Positions 51,720-62,819 of a stretch of DNA of 64,000 bases are shown piece after piece. The stretch's first letter is position 1. Each line of letters opens with the position of its first letter. The stretch comes from Panagrolaimus kolymaensis. Taxonomy: Eukaryota; Nematoda; Chromadorea; Rhabditida; Panagrolaimidae. The DNA lies in NCBI GenBank assembly GCA_028622995.1, contig JAJQJQ010000004.1:6758001-6822000 (forward strand), read 5' to 3'. The notes under the pieces were generated by a model, which was not told where the DNA came from, did no database searches, and saw nothing but the letters and a program-made list of their open reading frames with translations. Position numbers and translations under genes: made by a program.

Positions 51720-52440
51720 AATTTCTTTGATAAAAAATATTATAAATAATAAGAGTGAGGGAGAGTTGAACCAAGTTGGAAGGGAAAGAACAATTTGGAA
51801 AAGCGTTTCTAATAATAATAATAAATTTTTTTTCAAGCAATGATCAATAAAAAAAATTCGCAATAGGTAAAGCCTAAAAAATATTCTAAGGGCTTGCCAA
51901 TTCGGATATTAGCCACTTGAAAGCTATCAAGGTCACCTGAAATAGTAAAATTTCACTTCTTCTTTTTTCAAAGGCGGGCGGCGGCGGTATTATTGAAAGG
52001 ATTTTTAGCACCTTTTATTACTCCCTTTGGCCAAATTTGATAAACAAATTTTTTGTTATGCAGAAGCAATAATAAAAAGGTGTGAAAAAAAAGAAAAAGA
52101 AGTCATACAATAAACAAAAAATAATCGAAGCAATTAGGTCATTGGATGTCTCCATAATGATATCAGCTGTATAACAGCCTAATGGATATGGTTGTGCATC
52201 TCCCAAACATTGCCTTTAGTTTTTGTATTTTTGCAGCAGGCAAGTTATAACTATAAAGCACACATAAAATTGTTCAGGGATAACAAAAAAACGATCCACA
52301 CTTTGAAAATGAATAAATTAATTTTAATGGCATTAAAATTGCTGTAAGCTGCAAGAATCCTTCTTCTAAATTTTGATTGTTAACCGCCTGGAAATCCATC
52401 TTGGGAAAATTCAATAAAAAATGAAAAAATTATCATAAAA
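51720..52440. other. Intergenic, upstream of the small basic protein gene
   Basis: Contains a GC-rich patch GGCGGGCGGCGGCGG near 51973 and no convincing coding exon. It likely includes the promoter of the minus-strand gene. Confidence 0.45.
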
Positions 52441-52479
52441 AAATGAATGAATGTGCAAAGAATGAAGTTTGCTATTCAT

Positions 52480-53250
52480 TGCATAAAATGGGGCGGTGAA
52501 GAGTGGTGGTTTTTGATTTTGAGGTATCCAAATATATTAAGGCATACAAATAAAGGATTAAAAATGGTAAAGGATCCAAGATCCAAAGAGATTTGCCTAA
52601 AACAAGATTCATGGCCGGCCGTAGGCCGGCTGTGTAATAAATTGAAAATGAATTTTTTATTGGAAAGAAGCAAGTAACTATTACTATTGAGGTGCTTTAA
52701 AGCATTTGAGGTTCTTTAGAAGGAATGGGTGAATTGGGTAAGGAAATTAGTTGCCCGGTGGGAAAACCTTAGTATATGTGATGAAGATCTAAAATACCAA
52801 CTATGAAAAGGATGGAGATTCATGCAATAACATTTTAAAAAGCCATAATGTTAAGAAAAAATTGCTTAAGGAAAAAAAAAAATACATTTGTATTGCATAA
52901 AAATGATGCGCTTAAAAGTGGCGGTTGATTTTGAAGTATTCAAAGATGAAAAAGACCCAAATATGCTCAAAGGATCTAAATGTGGTAAAGAATGCAAATT
53001 CCATAAATTTTAAAGGACATAAGGGCAATGGTTAAAATATACAATATGCTGGGCCGAAGGCCCGCATTTCCCATTCTGTTGGATAAGGTTGGTAACTTTT
53101 ATTTCGTTGAGTAAAAATCAAAACGGATTTAATTTATTTAGAGATGGTATAAAGTTTAAATTTTATGTACTTTTGAAAACGGATAAGATGATATAAAATT
53201 AGGAAATACATAAAGAAGTAGTTATATCGCGGGCCGGAGGCCCGCGTGTT
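52480..53250. repeat. Degenerate tandem repeat ending in GGCC-N3-GGCC hairpins
   Basis: Three perfect GC hairpins, each with a 3-base loop, lie at 52614-52630 (GCCGGCC/GGCCGGC), 53051-53063 (GGGCC/GGCCC) and 53228-53246 (CGCGGGCC/GGCCCGCG). Sequence before the first two is alike (GGCGGT, TTTTGATTTTGA or TTGATTTTGAAGTATTC, AAAGGATC), which suggests diverged tandem copies of one unit. The short open frames here are incidental. Confidence 0.6.
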
Positions 53251-53784
53251 GCCTAGTTAGTAATAAAAAAAAAGCTACAGCGTCTCGTTAAATAACGTTG
53301 AACGTAGTCACATAAATGAAAGCATTCCACAAATAAATCAATAAATGTTTGAAAACAATAATCTGCCTTCCATGAAATAAGCCCTTTACCGAATAATATT
53401 TAAAAGAAAAATTATGTATTAGTAATATTAGTAACTTTTGCCGATTATCACTAATCCAAAAGAAGCCATTGTTGCTTGCTTTTCAACCATCCCATATTTT
53501 TTCTCTTTTTCAAATCCCCGTTTCTTTCGTTCGCACAAAGCTTTCTCAATCAAACAGTTTTGCAGTTTGCACATTTGTCAAGTTTTCCATTTTTTTAGAA
53601 ACGAAATGATTTTTCGTTTGCTTGAAAATTTGCATTTTACTCGTCGACAGCGTTTAGAAAAATGAAGCTTTCAATCCTTCATTTTCATTCATTTCGCTTG
53701 AATTTGCTTCTGCGAATCAGTTGAATTTTGTGTCTTCTTTCGTTTGCCATTGAAAATTCTTGAACATCATCAAAGTCAACAACC

Positions 53785-55944
53785 ATGTCAAATCCTGAAG
53801 ATGGAAACAACAAGTAAGTTTATTTTTTAATATTTCTACTTCTCTTTAATCATATCATGTTTATAGTAATCCTCCTGAATCACCTCCACCTTGCGGAAAT
53901 GATCCAACTGTAACTGGAACAGAAATAACAACTCAAGGTGATTCACCTCAAAATAGCAAACAAAGTCCTGGTGCCGCTGCTGTTGTTTCATCACCTGCTC
54001 CTCTTCCAACACCTGATGGACCACAAGATGGAAATAGTCTTTTGTCGGATGTTGAACAAAAAGATAAAATCGTTCCTGTTATATTGGAACCTGGTTTACA
54101 AGAAAAGGACTTCTTTCATGGGTATGTTTGCTTTCGTTTGTTTACATATGTGCTTTGACTACTTTTCTTTTTTAGGCTTTTACCTCGTGAAGATATTGAA
54201 CTTATGCTTCGTCGAAATGGTGACTATGTCTTACGTATAACTGAACTTCAAGAAAAGAACAAAAAGCCTTCACGTGAACTATGTTTAACCGTTTATTGGA
54301 ATGGCAATGTTCTTCACTATTTATTACGTCCAAACTCATCCAAGCGTTATACAATCTTTTCTCCACCTCCTTCATCAAATGAAAAAGTGATTGAATTTGA
54401 AACTGTTCTAGCATTGGTTGAATATTACATGAAAACTGAAACTTCTTTCAGTGGTCATAAAGTTGTTATCAAAAAACCTATTGGTCGACAGGTAAGTTGT
54501 TTAACTAATAGCTTCCAAACTTTAATGAAATGTATGGTTTTAGGATTGGGAACTACGTCATAAAGATATAATTTGCAAAATCAAACTTGGTTCTGGTGCT
54601 TTTGGTGAAGTATTTTCTGGTGAACTCATAAGAAAGAAAACATCTGTCAAAGTTGCAATTAAGATGCTCAAAGGTGAAAAAGCTGATAAAAAGAAAATCC
54701 AAGAAATTATGAATGAAGCTCGTGTCATGAGACCTATCAAGCACAAACACGTTGTTCGATGTTATGGTGTTGCAGCTGATGTTGAACCACTTATGATTGT
54801 CATGGAACTCATTAGTGGAAATGCTTTGGATATCTTCCTTAAAACTCATCCAGCTAAAATTACACTTTCTCAAAAAGTTAACATGGTCTTTGATGCTGCT
54901 TTGGGTCTTGAATATGTTCATTCAAAGAATATTCTTCATCGGTATGTTTTGTTATATGTCTAAAGTTGTTTCTTACATGTGATTATTTTTAGCGATATCG
55001 CAGCTCGAAACTGTCTCTATGATTCAAAAATTCTTAAAGTCAGCGATTTTGGCTTGAGCGTTGTTGGTGATAAACATACTTTGGTTGACAATGAAAAGGC
55101 TCCAGTTCGATGGCTTTCTCCTGAAGTATTTCGTACACGTGAATACACTCGTGCAGCTGATGTTTGGGCTTTTGGTGTTTTAACTTGGGTTGGCTACCTT
55201 TTTTCAATTAACATATAACTTTATCCTTGGGTTTTTTTAGGAAATATTCAATGATGCTGAAGAACCTTACAAAGGAATGACCCAAGCTCAAATTCAAGAA
55301 ATGGTTGTATCATCAGGAAGTAAATTGGAAATCCCCGAATCTGCTGGACCTAACATGGCTAAATTATTGGCTGAAGTATTTGAAGTTGATCCAAATAAAC
55401 GTTTATCTATGGCTGATGTTGGTAAAAGAATTGAAAGGTTTGCTCCAACGTATGTTTACTACTCTATTGCAAGATTTGCCGAATTTATAACTTTGTTTCT
55501 TTTTTTAGGCGTGATCGTAACGATGAAGAATATTCTCAAGATGATGGCAAACGTAAGAAATCTTCCAAAAGAATCAAAGATGCTGGTGCAACTCGAACTG
55601 AACAAGGAACAGAAGAAGAAAATCTTGATGGAAAGAAATCAAAAATGCCAAAAGTTGCATCATCCAAACGAAAACCAACCAAAGGCAAAAAAGCTTTAAG
55701 CAAAGAAGCATTCAATTTAAGCAAAGAAAGGCGTTCAAAATATGTTTCAAAAGATTCAACAGCAAATACTGAAACTGAACAAACGAAAGAAGAAACAAGA
55801 ACAACTGATGATAATGATAAGAAAAAGGGCAAAAGTAAAGAAAAGCCAAGACGAAAGCCAACAAAAGAATCTGGTAAAAAAGGAGCTGGTATTGGTGGCG
55901 CAAGTCGTACAAAAATTCCAAAATCAAAAGGTCGTAAAAAGTAA
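53785..55944 (+). CDS. SH2-domain tyrosine kinase (Fer/SPE-8-like nematode family) with basic tail
   Basis: Seven exons (53785-53813, 53867-54121, 54176-54491, 54544-54941, 54993-55188, 55241-55449, 55509-55944) give 612 residues. A Pro/Ser-rich N-terminus is followed by an SH2 domain (about 90-197; FFHGLLPRED, GDYVLRITE). The tyrosine kinase domain then has LGSGAFGEV, VAIK (K240), HRDIAARNC (D334), DFG (D351), PVRWLSPEVF and DVWAFGVLTW. All catalytic residues are present, so it should be active. The last 145 residues are highly charged and Lys/Arg-rich (KRKPTKGKK, SKGRKK), perhaps a nuclear or membrane-binding tail. Nematodes carry many such SH2-kinase genes, several expressed in sperm. The exact orthologue is not determined. 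Confidence 0.92.
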
Positions 55945-56465
55945 ATGATTCAATCAATCCATCCATCCTGCAAGCCTACTTCGTAATTTTCATTGTATGT
56001 ATTTTCTTCGTCATTTTGTATTTCTTATATAAAACTTTGTAATTAGAAATTTTTCGTGTTTGTTTATAAACTTTAAATGTTGCAAAAACTACTATAGACA
56101 CTTATTTGGTAACCGATCAAACTCTTTTATATTTATTTGATGGCACTACAAAAAACTATTTTTATGGTTGAGAAAGAAAAGAAAAATTGTTTGGCATTCA
56201 ATTGTTTTTCAGGTCATTTTTTTAGCAATGAACCTCTGAGATAAAGCATGAATTGTTTTTATTATTAATAATAAATAATATCTTTCAGGTATTTTTCATA
56301 AACGTTGTTTTTGCGTTTTTTGCCTTATATGCTTATTATCAATCCAATTGACCCATTTTAATAACAAAAATTTTCTTTTCCTTTTTAGTTGCATTCATTC
56401 ATAACTTTTTTTCAACGAAGCAAACGAAAAAATTTTTTTATTGCTTTAAATTTTCTGGGAAAAAA
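55945..56465. other. Intergenic: 3' flank of the kinase and 5' flank of the HAT/F-box gene
   Basis: AT-rich. AATAATAAATAA near 56266 may hold a poly(A) signal. TTTTTAG followed by TTGCATTC at about 56390 could be a trans-splice acceptor for the next gene. No coding exon is seen. Confidence 0.45.
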
Positions 56466-58305
56466 ATGTATGAATTCTTTTGTGAAAATGCTTGCCCTAT
56501 TTATAAAGAAGCTTATTTAAAAATGATTTTTAATTATGATTCAGCAAAAGATGAAGAAGAAAGAAAAAAAATCTTATTTAAATTTAGTGAAATGTATTTG
56601 ATGCCAGCTGAATTTTGGCGAAGGATTATTGAGTATGTTAATAATACTTTAATTTATCAAAAAAATAAATGTAATTAAATAAATAATTTTAGTCGTGAAT
56701 GTTTATTATTGGAAAAAGAGCTTCGTCATGATTCATTGGGTGATGAAGATCAAAATACAAAAAGGTATGTAAAATTTGCTGATAAATGGCATGAAAAAGC
56801 TTATTCCCATCTTTATTCAACTTCATATATGCTAAACAAATATAAATATTATAAACGGAATGATAAACATATTGAATGGAATAACATCGAATATTTAAAA
56901 TGGAAATTAAATGATGTTTTACAATTTGATGAAACTGCAATCGTTTGTGAAAAAGCTTTATGTTTTCCACATAAATTTTTGCCCGAAATAATGGAAATTT
57001 ATGAAGCTTTTGGTGGTTAGTTTTTTTAAGATCCATTTTTTAAAGTCTCTCATTAAATTTAAATAAAAGCCTTTTATTTTAGTTAATCCAATTGCGAATA
57101 GTCTCGGGCAAAAATATTTAAAAGCAACTATGCTTTATAAAGAATTTGTAGAAGCAGGCGATGATGATGTAAAATGGTTTCAATGCTTAGAAAAACTTGA
57201 AGATGATGATGAAGAAGCCGTGGTTGCTAACATAGAATTAAGACTTGGAAAAGGATTTAATTTTGTAAAAAAACATATTTGGAATTATTATATTAACTTT
57301 TTAAAAAAACGAAATCCAAAAGCCATGCTTGATGTTTATCGTCGATATTGCTGCCTTTTTATTAGTGACACCGAAATGCGAGAAATATATCGAAAAGAAA
57401 TGGAAAAAGCTTCAAAATATTCTGTAGCTGTATCTGAATTTTGGATAGATACCATTCAATTTGAAATTGATTTTGGATCATCCCTCGGTTCAGCTTATTT
57501 ATTGCTTGAAAGAGCTATCAAATCAATAATGAAAAAACCAATTAAATTGGTTCGACGCTCCACCATCGAAGAATTTATAAATACTTTCAAACTATATCAA
57601 CATGAAATGGATTTAGCTGAAGCTTCCCATCCATTAATAAGCAATCCAATATATTTAATTCCAACTAAACAAAACCCACTTTCTGAAAATATGGAACTAA
57701 GCATTCATTTCAAAAATTCATTGGAACAAAAAATTCTCCCAAAACCCCTGCTTTCATACATTTGTAAATTGGCAAAACCTAAAATCCTTCAAAAAATGTA
57801 TTTGACATGCAAATATTTGTATTCTTTTCATCCAATTCGATTCTGTCATAATCTCATTCTTTGGAGTGATAATATTCCGATAAAAACCAAATATGTGGGT
57901 CAATCACTTATTTTTTCACAAAATGATTTGGATTTTAATGGTCTTGAAAATTTGTATTTAACCCATCGATTAAGTTGCTATCAAGGAATAAAGTATTTTA
58001 TGCCACCCAAATTTTTGCCTTTAGGACGAAACCCTCATCTTCCAACCAATGTGGACAGAAATGCGGTATCAAAATTAATTAAAAAATTTCAAAAATGTGA
58101 ATTAAAATATTTAATGCTCGTCAATCAAGATTTAACATTAGAAGAATTTCGATTTCTTATTTCATCCGGGACTATCAAAAAATTAAAAATGAAAGGATGT
58201 AAAATTTTTAAAGGCTTTCAAGAATTAAGTTCACAAAATATTTATGACATTCTTGAAAAATATGGTATTAATCGACAAAATATTGATTGGAATAATACGT
58301 GGTAA
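56466..58305 (+). CDS. HAT-repeat protein with C-terminal F-box-like domain
   Basis: Exons 56466-56632, 56693-57015 and 57083-58305 give 570 residues. The first 350 residues look like helical HAT (half-TPR) repeats as in PRP39-type RNA-processing factors (AEFWRRIIDRECLLLEKEL, HIWNYYINFLKKRNPKAMLD, SEFWIDTIQFEIDFGS). Residues about 380-420 (LPKPLLSYICKLAKP, then MYLTCKYLYS) resemble the F-box-like module found in large lineage-specific families of panagrolaimid nematodes. An F-box would recruit SKP1/cullin E3 ligase; the HAT part could be the substrate or RNP-binding side. This is inference from weak motifs. No signal peptide is seen. The combination may be lineage-specific. Confidence 0.75.
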
Positions 58306-59013
58306 TAATACCTTTTGTAATTATGGTTTTGTTTGTTCAAATAAATTTAATAAATGTAAAACAATATCTTTTTAAATTTCAGTAGCACATTTAAAAAAGT
58401 TTGAAAAAAAAAGAGTTGCCGCATGAAAATAAAAACTTAAAGCAAAACATCTGAGTAAAAATGGAAAACATTGTAAACGCACTTGTACATATGTATCAAC
58501 ATAAGGCCTATAATGGCAATAAATACTGCCAAAGCTTCAGTTGAAAAGAACATAATTCGTTATGATTATCAAAACATTTGTGTTGACTGATAAAAAAAAG
58601 CTTTTACGCAAGCTTTTTCAATTGAATTTTCAAACTCGCGTTTCCTATGACGAAATGCCGTGATACTCTTATTTGAATGATGAGCAAACACCGTATTTTT
58701 TGCTGGATGCTCTTTTCATTTTTGATAAAATCATCCACAATTTTTTTAGACGTCCTTCGACTTTCCTTTTTGCTTGGTTTGACTTCCTACTCTTCGATTT
58801 CCTCTTTTTCTTTTGTTTCGTAACATTCTTCGTGTTTATTTAATGGTAATAAATAATATTATTAATTTACTTCGTCGATTTTCGTGTATCTTTGTCGTGT
58901 TGTTGTCGTCATATTATCTTGCATTCCTCGATTATATAAATATATTAACAAACGCGGTTTCTTCTTATTTATCCTTCTATTTTCTAGAGTATCTTCTTCA
59001 CTCGATTTTCAAG
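58306..59013. other. Intergenic with 5' flank of the PARP-like gene
   Basis: AATAAATTTAATAAATG near 58340 may end the upstream gene. TTCTATTTTCTAG at about 58975-58987 is a plausible cis- or trans-splice acceptor 26 bp before the PARP-like ATG. Nothing else is recognised. Confidence 0.45.
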
Positions 59014-61658
59014 ATGTCTCAAGCGGCAATAGAAGGAAATCCATCGACAAAAACAGAAAATCAACCATCTTTTGGTGCTGAATATGCTAAAGACGATCGT
59101 GTTCTCTGTAACAGATGCAATAAAACTATTACACATGTATGTCTTTAGATTTTGAACATCATTTGACAAATTTTATTCCATGACTTTTTAGGGTTCATTG
59201 AGTATGTCTGTTCGAGCTCCATCAGGTGATGAACTACAAGACAACTGGTATGGAGTACAGTTGCTTTAACATATATTCATCTTTTGATATTACAGGTTCC
59301 ACGATAAATGCTTCTTTAAGCTAGCAAAATCCGTACTACTATCTGAAGGCAACATTCGTGGAATGGAATCACTCAAATGGGATGATCAAGAGAAGATTCG
59401 TCAACGAATCGTGGAAGTAAAAGGTATCTTTGCTATTTTTATGAATGAAACTTATCATAATCTTGGTTTTCAGAGAATGCAACAGAAGCTCCAACACCCA
59501 AATCTCATGTTCCAAAAGTTGAAATTGCAAAGAGTTTAGCAGAAGAATGCTTCCAATGTAAAGAAAAAATCCCTCAGGGTGAACTTCATATTCAACTTAA
59601 AGCATCAAACTTTCATCTACGTTGTTATAAAATGTTAGCACTTACTAAAAATGGAGTTGCAGGGTTGGTTTCTAACTTAATACTTTTGTTTTATCTCGTT
59701 TTCTTTTCAGCATCCAAGGCTATGAATTCCTCGAAGATGATCAAAAGAAGATCCTTGATGACATTTTTGGCAAAGAAGCTGAGTAAGTTTTTTCGTAGTT
59801 AAACTTTTATACATTGTCTGCTTTTAGTAAACGTAAAGCACCTGAAGATGAAGTTTCTAAAACTCCTGCTAAGAAGGCCAAAATGGAACCTAAAGTCGAT
59901 AAACAACACTCACAGAAAAAAAGTACCTTTATCATCCAAAAACTTGGACAAAATTGGCTTTTCAAAAGATAGCCCGGTATTCACATGTCAAAGTCCCAAT
60001 TGGACCAAATAATCCTCTATTATGCCGATAGTTTCTAAAAACTTGGACAAAATTGAAAAAATTTGGGCAAAAAAATTTTTTTGTTTGCGACCGCCAATAT
60101 ATTTTTTATATGAGTTTTTCCAAATTTAGAATTTGAACATCCAAAATTTATAAGCTTTTATTGAAGCATTCGGTCAAGCAATAAATTAGCCAGCCGATAC
60201 CGAAGCATAGTCATCAATCGTGGTACTTTTCCTTGTCTACCAACCCCCTTCAGTTGAACAAAAATATCGACAGAAGAGTGCTGGCACAATGAATAGTCAC
60301 ACCATTAATAGTCATGCAGCCATCATCAGAAATAACTAAATCGGTATACGCATGAAGCAACCAAAACTTGAACCTATATGAATAAGCTAAAACGAAAAAA
60401 TGATGAATTGAAATAGGCCTCCAGACAACCAAAGAAAAAGTTTCGTCTCATTTTATTTGGACCACTTTGTCTAATAAGATAGTCACTATGACTTGTCCAT
60501 CAAAAGTTGACAATATGTACACAAAAATGCCGAAAACAACTTTTAAAGTCGTAAAAAAGCGGGTCCATCAAATTCCAAAAAAGTATTGGACATTTTTTCT
60601 GTGAGTGAATTGAAAGCAAAACTTAAGGTAAGTATTTTTTCTTGCTTTCATCGATTAACTCAAACCGTTTCAGAAGCAATCGGAAGTCCTTTGGCAAGTT
60701 CGTATTTCCATCGCTTGTAAAGTAAGCCATGATGAAATTGATACTATTCTTCAAGCTAATGGCCGATTTCGATTTAAAGATGATGGACCATCTGGAGTAA
60801 GCATTTATGAAACTTCTCAACTTGTATGATATTGAAATTTTTTAGACAATTGAAAAACTTGCTGATTTTATCGTTTTTGGTGTTCCTGAAACATGTACTG
60901 AATGTGATAATGGTGCTATGTATTACAAGTAACTTTTTTTAATTGAAACTAGTAACTACCCTCTTTCTTTTAGTCAATTTCTGAAAGCTTATTTTTGTGC
61001 AAATCTCATCACTCGAACTTCTTCTTGCCCTCATACTGATCGCAATCCACCTAGAAATGCTCTCAAAATCCCAAAGGCTGTTAAAGAAAGCAACGAGTTC
61101 CTCAAAAACCATACTTTTCCTCATCTCGAACAACGATATTATGCTCCTGGAACTTTTAAAGCTTACTTGTATGTTTCATTGGTTATAAACAACCCTTTCA
61201 TCATTCTTTTTTAGACACTCTGAAGGTGAAATGAAATCAAACAAACAAGTTATTGTTAAAAATGGATGTTCCGTGGATGGCAATTGTGAAGTTGCTGAGA
61301 TTGCTCATGTTTACATTAGTGATAAAAGTAAGTTTCACTTATCTTACGCTTTTATTTTGTTTAACTTTGACTTTTTTTTCAGGAACTAAGTATCAAGCAA
61401 CTTTTTATCCTGGAAACATCTCTGAAAATCTTAACTCATATTACAAGCTTCAACTTCTGAAACATGATAAAAAGAATGAATATTATCTATTCCATTCCTG
61501 GTGCAGAATTGGTACAAGTCCTGGTGAATACAAAACTGATTGCTATGATGATGATCTTAAAGGTGCAAGAAAGGAATTCAAAAGGTTTGTTATTTACTTT
61601 CAGCTATGTCTTTTAACATCCTCTTTATTATTTCAGGCTTTTCTTAGAAAAAAAGTAA
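59014..61658 (+). CDS. PARP-1-like protein lacking the catalytic domain
   Basis: Thirteen exons (59014-59136, 59192-59247, 59296-59423, 59474-59663, 59711-59782, 59828-59922, 60560-60627, 60674-60796, 60846-60928, 60974-61168, 61215-61327, 61383-61584, 61637-61658) sum to 489 residues. Zinc finger 1 has C32, C35, H62, C65; zinc finger 2 has C128, C131, H150, C153. An NLS-like KRKAPED..PAKKAK follows. The PADR1/zinc-3 region has FGVPETCTEC and C302, C305, C321, C331. A WGR domain follows (YYKLQLL, YYLFHSWCRIGT), with Gly of Trp-Gly-Arg replaced by Cys. I see no BRCT. PARP-1 N-termini bind DNA breaks. Translation stops at the end of WGR, before the ADP-ribosyltransferase domain. Another frame continues with PARP-like sequence, so a frameshift is likely. 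The 59922-60560 join is phase-compatible but least certain; without it translation ends at 59972. Confidence 0.8.
59923..60559. other. Large intron of the PARP-like gene with inserted repeat sequence
   Basis: This 637-bp intron is about ten times longer than the gene's others. It contains an 18-bp direct repeat AAAAACTTGGACAAAATTG at about 59938 and 60038, and TTGGACCA-type fragments at 59999 and 60457. It looks like a degraded transposon, class unknown. The 60-codon minus-strand frame inside it shows no domain I can name. Confidence 0.45.
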
Positions 61659-62819
61659 AAATGAATGGGAGAATCGTCGAAATTTTGAAAAGAAGCTCTT
61701 ATGACCCTATGATTTTTGTTATTAACCACTTTGTGCAATATTTTTCTTCTTTTTTATTTTTACCGTGATATTCTTTTTTAGAACTATTATGATGATTTTA
61801 TTTATTGTATCATTTTTTTCTTGTTTTATTTTCACATAAATATATTCTTTCTATTTTTTTATCTTTAGCGACTTTCATTTGAAGATTTTGACTTTAAAAA
61901 AGTAAATTGTTTTTCCTTTTATACCCCGTTCTTTATTTGCCATCTTCGAATAGCATTATCAACTCTAAAAAGAGTTGCAGCGAGTAGCAGCAGTGACAAA
62001 ATTACGAGATATGAGTAACGCTGTAAGAGTTATAACTTTTTTAAACATTCATCTCCCGCCTACAAAAAAATGGAAATTTTTTTCTAACATTTTTTTGGAT
62101 GTTCAACAAAATTTATTATTGGAAGTTTTTGTCCATAAACTTTTTGATAAAATAATCTATTTATAGGCAAATTGACACCAATAGAAACCAAAAACTTATC
62201 TTGAAAGGAAGAACGCAAATTTAATAAAGAGATTATGAGATTTTTTGCTACTGATTATGGTCTCGTCTTTTTTTATGAATAACAAATATACATTAGAATT
62301 AATTTCTCATCATTACAAAACTACTGATTATCATGGTTTTTGTTAGTTAACTATGTTGTCGATTACTCTACTTAAAGCGAGAAGTTAGTTGGATACCTTA
62401 ACGTAGCAAAGGTTTCGCACAATTCGATAGGATTTTGTAAGATTGACTTGTAAAGTTATTTTATATGTCAAATATATGTATTTCATTTATTTACGACCAT
62501 TTATTAACAAGAAACTATTAATGAAATTTTGATAAACCAAAAATAAAGCAAGCTCGTGAAATCCAATAATGCCTAAAATTTCAAATTTTGCGCTTCGATG
62601 GCAAAATGCTCAAGAATTTTTATTCAACGAAAGCACCGTATGCTTGCACGCTTCCATGAAAGATTGTTCTCTCACTCGCTCTCGCAAAAGAGAGAGAGCA
62701 AAAAAGACTTAGAAAAAAGTTTTCATCAGCAAAGATTTCTTTCATTCATCTTTATTTTCATCTTCACAGCTGTCTGAAATTTTTTCAATATCTGCTGTTG
62801 CTGATTATCAAAATTAAAA
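61659..62819. other. Intergenic, with remnant of the PARP-like reading frame and promoter of the TRIM gene
   Basis: The first 50 bp still encode a PARP-like segment in another frame (see findings). The remainder is AT-rich. CTCTCACTCGCTCTCG and AAAAGAGAGAGAGC (62669-62702) form an inverted GA/CT pair about 120 bp upstream of the next ATG, possibly promoter sequence. No catalytic PARP exon was recognised. Confidence 0.45.

Noticed and set aside
60250..60432. Minus-strand frame as a transposase fragment
   Set aside because: I could not see a DDE/D motif or helix-turn-helix resemblance, so only the surrounding repeats are noted.
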